Shown in pieces: positions 41,400 through 53,699 of a stretch of DNA of 64,000 bases. The position numbers and the translations under genes were made by a program. How positions within the stretch are numbered: the first letter of the stretch is position 1; the number at the start of each line of letters is the position of its first letter. Below the pieces are notes generated by a model. The model was given only the letters and a program-made list of their open reading frames with translations, was not told the origin of the DNA and made no database searches. Origin of the DNA: Galeopsis tetrahit (Eukaryota > Streptophyta > Magnoliopsida > Lamiales > Lamiaceae); the NCBI GenBank assembly GCA_963675135.1, contig OY776119.1, positions 13,493,156 to 13,557,155 on the forward strand, in the 5' to 3' direction.

Positions 41400-41832
41400 A
41401 CATTATCTAATTTATCTGTTTTATCACTTTAAATACTGATATTAAACAACTTTTACATTAAAATTCGTGTTACGGATAAAATGTGTAGTCAACTTAAAAA
41501 TTGATGGAGCATGGTATTTTATAAAGATAAAAATATTAGTGTGAATGTTTTTTCTTAATTTTTTTTGGATAATATATTTATTATACTTACTTTATCTCAT
41601 CTCTAATATATCTATTCTATCTTATGAATAAATAAATAATATTTCTTAAATTTTGTGTAAAAAGAAACAAGCACAATGTACATGGATAGAGGTATTATTT
41701 TTATCTTTATAAAACACATTGGCTCCATCAATTTTTAAGTTGACTACACATTTTATCCGGAACACAAATTTTAATATAAAAGTTGTTTAATGTCAGGATT
41801 TAAAGTGATAAAATAGATAAATTAGATAATGT
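41400..41832. repeat. foldback element with arms of about 137 bp
   Basis: The arm 41400-41535 is inversely repeated at 41693-41832 with only about ten mismatches. The spacer is about 157 bp. Part of the left arm is also tandemly repeated just upstream (about 41355-41398). It is probably a MITE of the long-TIR kind. I found no clear target duplication. Confidence 0.8.
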
Positions 41833-41840
41833 GTTTAATA

Positions 41841-42071
41841 CTCTTCCGTCCATCAAAAGTGTGCTCATTTCTTTTTTTAGGTGTATAAAAAATGTGTTTA
41901 TTCTATTTAAATAATTAACTTTTGAATATTTTTTCTATTTTATTAACAAGATTGAGTATCTACCAACAATATGTTTTACTCGTTACCTCATATATCTTTT
42001 TTATAATTAAAATATGAAATTTATAAAAATATGTATAAAAAAAAGTGAGTACACTTTTAGTGGACTGAGTG
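41841..42071. mobile_element. degenerate Stowaway-like MITE
   Basis: The left end ctcttccgtccatcaaaagt and the right end acttttagtggactgagtg are inverse matches with a few changes. TA precedes the left end, and the right TA is lost. Confidence 0.6.
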
Positions 42072-42327
42072 AACAACATTTAAAGTGATAAAATTAATTT
42101 TTTTTAAAAAAGTTAATAGATAATTTTATATATATAAATATTGGATAAAAAAGAAAAACAAGTAATATGGTAAAAGAGGGAGGTAGTAGATAATTATATA
42201 TATATATATATATAAATATAAATAATTTGATTATATTTTTTATTGTAAGATTACGTCTCAATTTTTTTTTTTAAATGTTCTATAAGGAAATAAACTGCAA
42301 TGATAATTTTTTAATTAAAATTTTGTA

Positions 42328-42598
42328 CTCTCTTGTTCAACAACTGTTTGCACACTTACCTTATTTATCAGTCACACAATTGTTTGCACATCTATAAAAA
42401 AAAAACTCTCTCATAAATTTCATTCTCACAATATTTACATATTTACATAAAATGTCATTACTTTTACTCTCTTTCTAATCACCTTTTTACTTTATTCATA
42501 TAACTTTACAAAATTACCCCTCAACACTCCACTCAATACACTTATTTTTTTTAAAGTGTGTCCATTTTGTGGTGCAAATATTTGTGGGATGGAGGGAG
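42328..42598. mobile_element. Stowaway-type MITE
   Basis: This 271-bp element, with TA at both sides, ends tgggatggagggag. Its interior (ttactttattcatataactt and acaaaattacccctcaacac) matches the MITE at 7454-7736 in inverse orientation. Confidence 0.8.
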
Positions 42599-42940
42599 TA
42601 CATCGATACAACGGTACAAAATTAATACTTTTAGTAAAAATAATTAATAGTACCGGTCCACTAATACACTTATTATACTTGTAAAAATAAATATTTTTTT
42701 AATAAAAAATACATATTTAAGAATTTCACATAAATTAAGAAATTCATTTAATACATATTTTATATAATGTGACATTATACCCTCTTATACATATGTAAGT
42801 AGTATTAGTGATTCTTTAGTTCTTATATATTTATTAAATAAACATATTACAAAAAATAAGAAAAAAAAACAAAGTTGAAAAATGATCATTAATATATTTT
42901 GGCAAATTAAAGAGACAAATATTTTAAAATGGAACAAATG

Positions 42941-43180
42941 AAATAATCATAATGTAACATCTTTATCCTGTTATCTACTTACATTTACATTTAATGCATA
43001 TCATTACAAAAAGCACGTATAAGGGTAAAAATAGAATGATGTAACAAATAAAGTGAAATGTATGATAAAATAATAATAATGTGACATTTTTATCCAATTA
43101 TCTACTTACATTTACATTTAATGTGTATACTACAAGTCTACAAGAGTAAGTATATGGGCAAAATTAGAATATAGTAACAT
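42941..43180 (+). repeat. imperfect tandem duplication, unit about 125 bp
   Basis: The block with tctacttacatttacattta occurs at about 42973 and 43100, each followed by a similar gggcaaaa/gggtaaaa tract and gtaac. No gene is near. Confidence 0.65.
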
Positions 43181-43918
43181 TTATTAATTCTCATAAATTG
43201 GTGCAAATGTCAATTATATTGAACAATAAAATTTCTCAAAAAATGATAAACAAAATAGGGCAGTGAAATATCATGCACTACTCCTTGACAAAAAAGATGT
43301 CTCCTATTCTTTTCTTCTTTTTTTTTTAAATTTCAAATTATAGTTTTTATTTTTTTTGAAATGTATAAAATTCTCTTATTTAATAAATGATTATTGTTTT
43401 AATATTTAATAAATAAATATATGTTTGAAAATTTATAAGTAAAATTTAAAAATTTATATGAAATGAGATTATCATTTAATGGAGTATGTCATATTATATG
43501 TGCTAACAGAATTGTGAAAGTTCTGTCAAAAAAAAAAACAGAATTGTGAATTATAAATGCTACATGTGGTGGTATTAATTGGTGTTAATACGGAAAAAAA
43601 ATATGAAATTTGAAAAAAGATGTTAAAATTTGAAATTTAGATTGTATTCACACCCTAATAAAAACTGATTCTAACCGAAGAAAAAAATAAACTAAGGGTT
43701 TACACTATCTCAAAAAATTATTAAAATAAAATCTTAATATAAATATCCCTTGAAAGTCTGGAACGAGATTATTTGGTATGGAGGGGAAATTGACTTAGTG
43801 TGGGCGGTTCACAGTGTCATGTGTTTCTTATATGAATGGATGAAGCTATGACAACCTCGGTTGATTCCAAATCTGTCTAGCGGAATTTTCTGAAGAGTAC
43901 CTGGAAATAGAAATCGAC

Positions 43919-44233
43919 ATGGTGACAAGGGATGAAGAACGAGGCAAATTATCGCCTCTGCGAGTTATCTTCGAGGCAAATTCAATGCAAGTTGAGTCGG
44001 CTATTCATTCGGACACAATATCAAACACAACGGGGGGAGGGGGAGGATACATTGAGCAAGAGAGACAAATCTTGAGACAAAATACAAATTTCACATTACT
44101 ATGGATAAAACGGGGTGCAAATATTTTAGCACATTCTTTTGTTAGAGTTTCTCGACAGTTTGAGAGCCCTCACAGTTGGGAGGGCCTCCAGACATTATGG
44201 GAACGTTCTCTATTTTTCTACTTAAATCATTAA
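43919..44233 (+). pseudogene. LINE-type RNase H domain fragment
   Basis: The 104-codon frame includes FEANSMQVESAIHSD and IKRGANILAHSFVRVSRQFE. These match the RVT_3 RNase H-like domain common in plant non-LTR elements, where 'RRQANxVAHxLAR' is typical. The N-terminal part of the domain, with the first catalytic Asp, is poorly preserved in the preceding 150 bp. No RT is adjacent. Confidence 0.65.
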
Positions 44234-44710
44234 TTTTCTACCAAAAAATGAAAGTTTGTCATATAATTATATTATTCAATTATTGAGGGGTGATATTGGA
44301 AAAAATGAAACATTTTTTTGTAAACTTAGATTTTTATTAACTCATTTTTTTAAGTATTACACTTTAGTATATGAAAAATAACTATTTAAAAAATGCTAGA
44401 TTTGTGTGTTATTTATTTCCAAAATACTAAATAGTGACACCCCTTTTATTAAATATTGAAACTTTATATACAAAATAATGATACTTAATTTTTTTTTTTT
44501 TTTTGCCTAATCTTATAATCCCTCATTTTCATAATAAATGTCACTTTAAAGTTTAAATTTTGTTTAAAATTAAGTGTCATTTTAGCTATTTTTTACATTT
44601 TCGTAAACTTTGGAAAAAAAAGTGAAAGAGATGTTGATAAATATGTTAATTTTATAATTAAATACAAATTCTCTAAAATACGACACTTATTATAAAACAA
44701 ATTAAATATA
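44234..44710. other. AT-rich intergenic stretch
   Basis: A degenerate MITE-like pair (aataaatgtcactttaaagt and acgacacttattataaaac) lies at about 44517-44700. Nothing else was recognised. Confidence 0.4.
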
Positions 44711-44951
44711 CTCTTTTCGTCCGTCTATAAGTTTTTCATTTTATCACTTTTATTCGTCCGTGTATAAGCTTTTTCTACTTTTTTTAATAAATACTTTTAA
44801 TTTTTTTTTTACAATTCATTTTATATCTTATTTTTTTTCTATATATCTCTCATTCTATCAATCATATCATTTGTACTATATTTATTATTTAATCATTTTT
44901 TTTAATTTTTGTATTAAAAAGTAACGAAAAGGTTATAGGCGAACGCATGAG
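44711..44951. mobile_element. degenerate Stowaway-like MITE
   Basis: The left end ctcttttcgtccgtctataa and the right end ttataggcgaacgcatgag are inverse relatives. TA flanks both sides (44709-44710 and 44952-44953). Confidence 0.65.
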
Positions 44952-45488
44952 TATTTAATATACTCCGTAGTATAGTAGGGACAAAATTGGTATAACAAAA
45001 CAATGGAGGGTCCAGCCACAAATTTTCCAAAATACTGTAGTGAAGAAAGACGCGAATATTGAGAAAAAATGCATGTGGTCATACGGTAAGAAGCAAAGCC
45101 TGCACACATGCAATACCAAATTCCAGAAATGACGTCATTGCTGATGTAACTTTTCGCGGCTCGCAGCCGCTAATCGAGATTTAGCAAAAGATCTTGCACG
45201 GGTCTTTTCATAATTTAATAATTTTACAAAAATATTTAATTGAATCTTTTCTTATTTAAAAAAAAAAAAAAAAAGTGTATTGACAAATACTTGTGTATTG
45301 TGTATGTAAGTGTAATTGATACCAAATAGAGTATAGTATTTAAATACAGTATAATATTAAATTACATATTATATAGTATTAGTTTAAGTATTAAATAGGA
45401 ATAAATTACATGTAATTGTTACATAAGAGTGCAACTCTTCATTTAAATATTTCACTCAAATATCTTTGATTTACACTATTTTTTTTTC

Positions 45489-45838
45489 AGGCCCGGTCCT
45501 AATGTAAGGCCAACGAGACCATCGAGTCAGGTCCAAAAGTATTTCAATTTTTTAGGGGTATATTTTTTAAAATATATATATATATATATATAAGAGGTAT
45601 AAACAGAAGTTAGAAAGACGACCATTGTAATTGCTTAGACGAGTCATATATATGTATGTAATTGATTGAAATATCATTGTCTTATTATTTTAAGTATTGA
45701 ACAAAATTATATATTGTTAGTCCTTTAAAAATTATTTTACATTATGTTTTATGAGTTCGTATAGAATAAAAAAATATGAAGAGATGAATCCTTATTTTAA
45801 AGTTCGATTCAGACCCATATATTCCTAGGACCGACCCT
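45489..45838. mobile_element. small TIR element
   Basis: The start aggcccggtccta and the end taggaccgaccct form a 13-bp inverted repeat with two mismatches. The flanks are T-rich, so no target duplication can be stated. No coding sequence is present. Confidence 0.5.
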
Positions 45839-46104
45839 ATATTTTTTTTTCCACTCTAACAAAAAATATTTCTTCAATAAAGTAAAAAAATACACATAAT
45901 ATTCTTTGTAATTTTACCACTTTTAATATCAACACATATATATAATGTATTTATTAAAATTGCAAAACACAAACATTAATAGTTCAAATGAGTATGAGAC
46001 GGTTAATTAAAACATGTACAAATAAATTGTGAACAAAAAAATAATACTATGTTTTATCATCTATTTTACCATTCATTTGAATGTACACAAGTATACTCGT
46101 ACTA

Positions 46105-46320
46105 CTCCCTCCGTCTTAGTGAAAGTTATTCAACTTTTCTTTTTCGTTCGTTCCCATGAAAGCTCTCCATTCCTTTTTTGGTAACTATTCTCTCTCAAAT
46201 TTTATTATATTATTCTCTCTCTCAATCACATGATCTCTAATACATCTACTTATTATATTAGTATTGCTTAACCTCCGTGTCCGGAGCTCTCGTGGGGAGC
46301 TTTCCCCGGGATGGAGGGAG
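46105..46320. mobile_element. Stowaway-type MITE
   Basis: The element starts ctccctccgtcttag and ends gggatggagggag, with TA on both sides. The interior pairs tcccatgaaagctctcc with ggagctctcgtggggagc. Confidence 0.8.
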
Positions 46321-49157
46321 TATATTACTAAGATTTTTTAAAATGTATGTTATACATAACACATATTAAAAAATAATAATGACTTCTTATTATACTTATA
46401 ATTAGTTGCTTTATAATTCTACACTAAAAATTATTATTAATTAGTTTGAGAGTAATTTAAAAAAAAAGTGTAATTAATTTACATTAAAAAGTGTAAAACA
46501 TCATATAATTTACAAATAACACGAAATGTCAAAATGTCATATATTATGCATAAATTTTTCTTTAAAAAATTAGTAACTAATAGCAATAATAAAATTCTAT
46601 ACTATAGCAAACACAGAGCATAAAGTCCAACTTTTAAAAATAAAAAATTGTTCAAATTTAGAATGAAATAATTAAACACTTAATTTTGAAGAGTGCCTAA
46701 TTAAACGAGACAAAGAACCACTAGATATGTGTAGCACATGAGGATGAGGAAGATCAAGAGAATATTACAGGTATTATTCTTCTCCAAATTCCAATCCATC
46801 TAATTGAGTAAATATTAAATTTATAAATAGAATACAATTTCATTCTTTCTTGATCTTTTGTACACTTTTTGACTTTGTGGCAAAAAATAGTTGTTTCTAA
46901 TTAGTTAAAAAAGTTGAAAGGAATTTGATTTGTTGATATTGATATCTAATTAGTAATTGTGTTTATTTGAATTACAACAATAAAATAAAAATTGTTTTGT
47001 ATTAATTAGATCAAAACATGTTACGGTAAGGTCAACAATAGGCTACTACAAGACTACAAGAATAATTTGTATTTTTACTTTAATTAACTATATTTTATAT
47101 AAATTTCGTGTTCAAAAATATAATTCAAACATTTTATATGTATATCTATATTCATCAAGTATATTAAAATGCATAAATATATCTTTAATCTGTTAAAATT
47201 AAGAATATCTCTGTTGCGTATTATGAAAATCATCTATAATTGAAATTATACAATATTTCCCTGGTTCCATATTAACTTTTATGGTAGATGGACACAAGCT
47301 TATCTTCTATTTTGTTTTAATCTTGATTAAGTTTACACAAAAAATAATTGTTTCATACTTAGCTGAAACTATTACAAGAATATATGAAAGTGTTCGTGAT
47401 TGTTAACCGAGAATGTTGTCCATAATGTTGAGAACATTCAACATAAAATAGAATATACGATCTTAAACATTTTTGCAAATAGTTATCAAAACTTTTTACA
47501 AACTAAGGTGGTGTTGGTTTGGCCGTTTGGGATTGTGGTGGATTAGATTATGATTGAGATTAGAAAAATGTGGATTGGAGTAATTCATGAATAGTAATTG
47601 TGGGTAAGTTGTGTTTCGTTAAAAATTGATAAATAGAGGTAGATGTAATTTTATGTCACATCAAAAGTAATATTATAGGAGTAATATTTTATTATTGTTA
47701 ATTAGTGAAATGATGATTGGATCATAGTGAATGATATATTAGTTTATTATTGTTAATTAGTGAGGTAGAAAAATAATACTATGAGAGAAAATGAGTGTGA
47801 AGAAAAGTAGAAGGGAAAATGAGTAATTAAAAAGGAAAATAGTGATTTGATTGTATAAAAATAGTTGTATATAGAAGTGAATATATTGATATTTGAATTG
47901 ACATAAATTAAATTCGGATTGACCAATTTCAAAACAAATACAATCCAAGTGTGTGAGATAAAGAATCACAATGTTGAAATTTGAAACTCTCACAAAAAAA
48001 GAAAAAAAAAAGACTTTGTACAATATACTCAATCTGAAATGTTGCTAGAGATGTTACAGCATTGTAGCAATCGTAGAATGAAAACATATAAAAACATTAT
48101 CAACTAGTCTAGATGCACTAAATACTCATGTATAAATGATTTTTGTTTGTCTTTTCAATTGTGTTATCACCACTTGCGACCTAGTTTGGGGACATGGGGT
48201 GTACGGTAGTACGGTAACTTCATTTTCATTTTTTTTAATTATATAAAAAAATAATTTTATAATAATAAATGAGTGAAGATGATGAAAAGTTTGATGACGA
48301 GAAAGTGAAGAAACCCACAAATTTTATTGAAAAGTCCAATATATTTATCTTTAAAGTCAATTTGAGTGTCTTGAACTTATTTTATACCATTTTCGTCTCA
48401 TTTTAAATTAATCATTTGCAAAAAAATGAATGTTAAAAAATGAATGTTCATACATTTATCTTATTTTTCATATTTTGTCATTAAGTCATCTAATCCTTTA
48501 TTTTTCATATTAAAAAAATTCTAATGAAAATTACAAGTATGTCATTAAGCCATCTAAACACTCATTTTTCTTGTTTTGTTGGAATACTTACAACTCACAC
48601 AGATTTGCATATATCTTAAAACGTTTATTTGTATTGCATGTATTTTATTTATTTGCACATATTTTAGAATATTTATACATATTTGTGTATATCTTACTTA
48701 TTTATAAATATTTTGTTTATTTACACATTTATCATACCCCAAATTTATAATCCTGGGTCCACCACTGAATTGATCACGATCGCGTCTCAACAACTCCACA
48801 TGATCTCACAATAACCAAATCATAGATCACACATCATTCAACCTCTTTTAACCTAGAAGGTTTTAGGCTGGTCTTCAACCTACATTCAAAATATTGGATA
48901 ATCATAATTAGTGTTGGAAGAATATTTATACAACAATCAACAATATAGAATGAAATAATATACAATGATAAACAATTTGCGTCGAACCAAGAAACGACAT
49001 ATAAGAAATATAGTGGAATTATGCATAAGTTACTTCAACTTTACTATTAACTCCTAATCAAAGCACACATAATCAAATACTCTTTAGGTATGTCGGATGG
49101 ATCAAATACTAATCGTTCGTTTTGTAATGTAAAATTGGAGACGACACAACACATCTT
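46321..49157. other. AT-rich intergenic stretch
   Basis: Short frames on both strands have no family resemblance. I see no gene, RNA gene or bounded element here. Confidence 0.5.
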
Positions 49158-52100
49158 CACTACAAAAAACACGCGTTTTTCCGATAAAAATACCGACAAA
49201 ATTTCGGTCGGGAACCGTGGTTACCGACGAATATACCGACTGAAAAATTTCGTCGGTGCTAACCTCGTCGATAAGGATTACCGACGGAAATAAACAGTCG
49301 GCGCTTCCGACGGAATACTACCCGTCGGTAATATCAATGACCTGTTTTCTAACCGGGTCTATATTCCGTCGGTAAACTAAATAAAAAATAATTAAAAAAG
49401 AAATTAATTCCGTCGGTAGTACCGACGGAAATATTTTTTCAATATTTTTTACCAAAATTAATTTTCGTCGATATCCGACCCGCGAGATTTTAATGCTGGC
49501 CAATATATATTCTAGTGAGGGGCACCTACCACTCGAACAAGTCTGTTACTTGTTCATAGTTGTAATATTAATTGTATATATACTCATTTTCGACCCATTT
49601 TTTTTTTTAAATTCACAAAATTAATTTCTTTCACATACATTAATAATTAAATTTTTAATCTATCTTTATTGTAAATTTAATTTTTATAATTTATATATTT
49701 TAAAATACTAAAATAATCATATTTTTACTATTTTTTTTTAATTCCAAAAAATTAATTTGTTTTCACACTTTTTAGTAGTAACTTAATGATAAATAAACCT
49801 TTTTAAATTGTACTTCTCATAAAATAATTAGCTTACATTAATTAATTTAATGTTCATCTTCTTCATCTACATTTTCATTATTTGCCTCATCTTCCTCCTC
49901 CTCTTCATCATCCTCCTCCTCTTCATTTTCATCATCTTCCTCATTTCCACTATCGTTTTCAATTTCGATCAATTGTGGATTTGCAGCCGTCAAGTCTACA
50001 TGAATATTCAAATCTCCCGTAAAGACTTCAGTTCGAGTCTCTATTTGTTCCGTTTGAAACGGAGAATCATCTTCATTACTCTTTTCCTTTTTAGGGACTT
50101 CTACCATTGATCCTGCCTTTACTTTGCAAACAACGTGACATTCAATATTACTATGTGATCGTACTGGATACTTGCAGTAGTATACTTGAGATACTTGATG
50201 GGCAAATACAAATGGATCATCCCGCTTAAGCTCCTATTCGAATTAACATCCACGAGCTAGTACTCCGAATGAATCCTTATTCCTAAAGGGCCTGAATCAA
50301 ACCAATGACACTTGAACAACACTACAGTCTTTGCTGGATATCCCAGCAGATATTCTACTTCAACGACTTCGTGCAACACCCCAAAGTAGTCACTTGCATT
50401 TGCATTGTAGTTTGCACTGTTAATGCAAACACCATTGTTGGTAGTCGCTTTTCTTGATGCATAATCGGATGTATGAAATCCGTAGCCCTTCACAATATAG
50501 CCATTATAAGTCTTTACACGACGTAGTGGTCCTTTGCTGAGATCCCTTAAGAATCGACTCTCAAAATCGTGTGACCGTCCATATACAGTTCAAATAATTA
50601 ATTAACATTAATTATGAATCATATTTATTTACGTAAAATTAAGGAAATGGTACTCACATAACGATGGAACCATCGGGCAAAATCACGTTGAAGACGGGCA
50701 TCTATATCTGTATCTGAGATGTTTTGTTCTGTTCGGTGTAGTTCTTGAGTATACATCATAATTCACAACATCCAACCACAATTAATATTAAATTACATAA
50801 ATGAAGTAGTTATTAATAATTTTCTTAGATGATAAAAATATGAAATACTTACTCAATGTAAGGCTGAATTTCATCACAATTAAATAACACATGCGTTTGT
50901 GCTATTTCTGACTCTCTGTTCGTCTCCCAATCTCGTTCTGTGAATTTTCCTATAGGTCGTCCCTTAGACTTGAATATAGACAGCATTCCATCGACCTCTT
51001 CACCGATATTGTGTGTACCTCTACCACCGTAGTTACGTGGTTCACTTCCCAACCGAGTGTTGACATGGTCTTCAAAATAATAAGAACAAAACATGCCAAC
51101 CTCTTCATTCAAATATGCATTAACAATCGATGCTTCCAAATTTGCCTTTTATTTAGCATTGCGTTTCAAGTTGTGGAGATATCTGATATATATACGTTGT
51201 CAAGGTGTTTCCAGGCCTCCGAGTCGGCCGGATGTCACATCTCCCTAGACTCGGTCGAGATAGAATCTGTTGCATGCCACTTCATGTGTTATGCTGTGGC
51301 AGTAGATTGATACAATCTAATTAAACGAGGAATGATTGGAAGATAATACATCCTTTTATGTGCCACTTTCTTTTTCGACGACTTCGATTGACCAGCGAGA
51401 CCCTTTCGACGTGGCTCTTTGTACCGATGATGGCCACACATTCTACACATGTTCAGATTGCTATCTTCATCACCCCAATATAACATGCAACCGTTTACAC
51501 AACAATCAATCTTCTCAACCGGCAATCCCATATTTTTCATCATTTGCTTGCTTTGATGATACGTTGTAGGCACCTTATTCTCTGGAGGACAAAAAATACT
51601 GCATAATTGTGTCATTTGCTCATATGCCCTGTTAGAAAGCTTGTTCTCGGTCTTGATAGCCATAAGTCAGGCATTAAATGACAACTGAGAGTGAGAATCA
51701 CAACCCGGATACAAATTTTGATCGACAAATTTGAGTATTTCATAAAACCGAAATGCTTCATCTGTCGGCTCCTCTTCTACATTTGAAAAACTAGCTTCCA
51801 TTATCATTGTTTGATACATATTGGGTTCTTCCCTCTCCAATTGCAATTCTTCCTCCCCAAACTATTGTTCCCCACCAAACTGTTGTTCATTACTGGTGCC
51901 GACTTGATTAGCATGTATTTGTCTTTCATAGATTCCAGCAGTGTAATAGTATAACACTTGATCAAAGTTATAAGGCCAACGTCCTTCGCCATGAAATGTC
52001 CAGTTATAATAATTCACAACGAAACCATTCTTCAGAACATGTACCAAAACCTCATCAACCGACTTAAATAATTTATTCTAACATTTTTTGGTGGAGCACG

Positions 52101-52640
52101 GACACTTGATACAATCCCCATACATGCAATGTGGGTGGAGCTTTGCAAATTCAACAAATGACACAAGTTCATTGTAAAATTCACCATTCACATTTCCTAA
52201 AATGAACCTAGGAGTACAATACATTCATCGACGATCCGGCAATTCCATTTGTTAAGCATTTAAAATACATATAAAAATTAAAATACACAACTAAACTACA
52301 AAAAATATAATTAAAATACACAACTAAACTACAAACATATAATATGTACAACTAATTAAACTACAAACATATAAAATGCACAACTAAACTACAAAATTTA
52401 ACCAAGTAGAAAAGAAAAACGTACCGAAATTTGAAGTTTTCATACAATTTCCACAATTTTTTTCGAATGAGAGTGAGAAAAAGCTTCTGTAATGTACTGC
52501 ATATTACCGATGGATATTGAATATCCGTCGGTAATCAGACTTTTGAGTTTACCGACGGATTTTCCAATTCCGTCGGTAGGTTGGCGCCCAATTTTCTGTC
52601 CGTAGCTTTTGAATACATTATTTCCGACGATAAATTGGCG
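49158..52640 (-). mobile_element. CACTA (En/Spm) element, internally deleted
   Basis: The left end is CACTACAAAAAACACGCG at 49158. It is followed by many copies of accgacgga and tccgtcgg in both orientations (49186-49450), the subterminal repeats to which a CACTA transposase binds. Similar repeats recur at about 52505-52640. Between them, minus-strand coding remnants match a TNP2-type transposase. The right terminal CACTA motif is not intact, so the end is approximate. Confidence 0.8.
49847..52250 (-). pseudogene. TNP2-type CACTA transposase, decayed and internally deleted
   Basis: On the minus strand, pieces occur in the expected order. A transposase-associated N-terminal domain (around CMYGDCIKCPC and NYYNWTFHGEGRWPYNF, about 52150-51980) comes first. 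The Cys/His-containing TNP2 start (VNGCMLYWGDEDSNLNMCRM, about 51430-51530) and the C-terminal domain (SIVNAYLNEEVGMFCSYYFE, about 51070-51130) follow. Next is a DUF4216-like piece (GYGFHTSDYASRKATTNNGV, about 50430-50490) and an acidic tail (about 49850-49950). Between the second and third pieces the central catalytic part is missing. Several stops interrupt it. Confidence 0.78.
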
Positions 52641-52726
52641 GAGTAAAAAAAAATTTATTATTATTCGACTTGTTTATAAATATTTATACCCAATCTATCA
52701 AAAAATTATGTATAAATTAAAAAGAA

Positions 52727-53577
52727 GGGTTAATTGCAAAAAAAATCACGAACTTTAGTGTATTTATCAATTACAACATATTCTTTTTTTCTTTGCAATT
52801 TGATACACCACCTTTTTATGTTTTGCAATTCAATGCACCAATATATTTTTCGGCTAATTTTGATTTAACTTGGCGCCGAAAATAGCGAACTAACCACGTT
52901 GTTGACACATAGACTATCAACTAATAAATTTTTTTAATGAATGACACACATTTTTCAAAATATTTTTACATAAATTGCACACTAATCCATCAATATATAT
53001 TTTCTTTGATTTTCGATAAAATTCTCCATCATTACGCTTTGATATTATAGGTATTGATTGGGTGTTTTCCATCTCAAACTCTTATCCTCCATAAAAATGT
53101 GATATCTATATAATTTTATTGAAAAAAAAAAAATCAATCAAGAAGTTATGCAAAACAATTCATATAATTATATTTATTCCTTTAATGTGCATAAAGTGTG
53201 TTGCAAAAAAAAAAAAAAATTATAATCACACAAGTCGTGCATTAATCAGAATCATATTTAATTATTCCTCTATTGTCTTAATTTTTTTTCTTTATGTTAC
53301 TTTATTTTTTTATTAATCACATAAAATAGTTTTTTCGGATGTTTATGTTGTATTTTTTTTCTAATCGCACACATTATGGCGAATTCATAATTTTAGACCG
53401 CCATATCAAATTAAAAATGACCGGAAAATATATCGGTGCATCAAATTGTAAAACTTAAAAAATTGTGCATGAAATTGCAAAATTTAAAAGGATGATGCAT
53501 CAAATTGCAAAGAAAAAAAGAATATGATGTAATTGATAAATACTCAAAAGGTGGTGATTTTTTTTTGCAATTAACCC
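52727..53577. mobile_element. Mutator-like foldback element with 9-bp target duplication
   Basis: The element starts gggttaattgcaaaaaaaat and ends with its inverse, tttttgcaattaaccc. Inverted arms of about 140-150 bp include the poly-pyrimidine tracts and tttgcaatttgatacacc. It is flanked by identical taaaaagaa (52718-52726 and 53578-53586), a 9-bp duplication typical of MULEs. The middle is AT-rich with no transposase. Confidence 0.88.
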
Positions 53578-53699
53578 TAAAAAGAATAACATATCTAAAA
53601 AATCCATTAACAAAAAAAATCAAGAGAAATAAATATGTTCGATAGAATAATAAATAGTTCGACAGAAAAATAAATAGTTCGACAGAAAAATAAAGTGTT

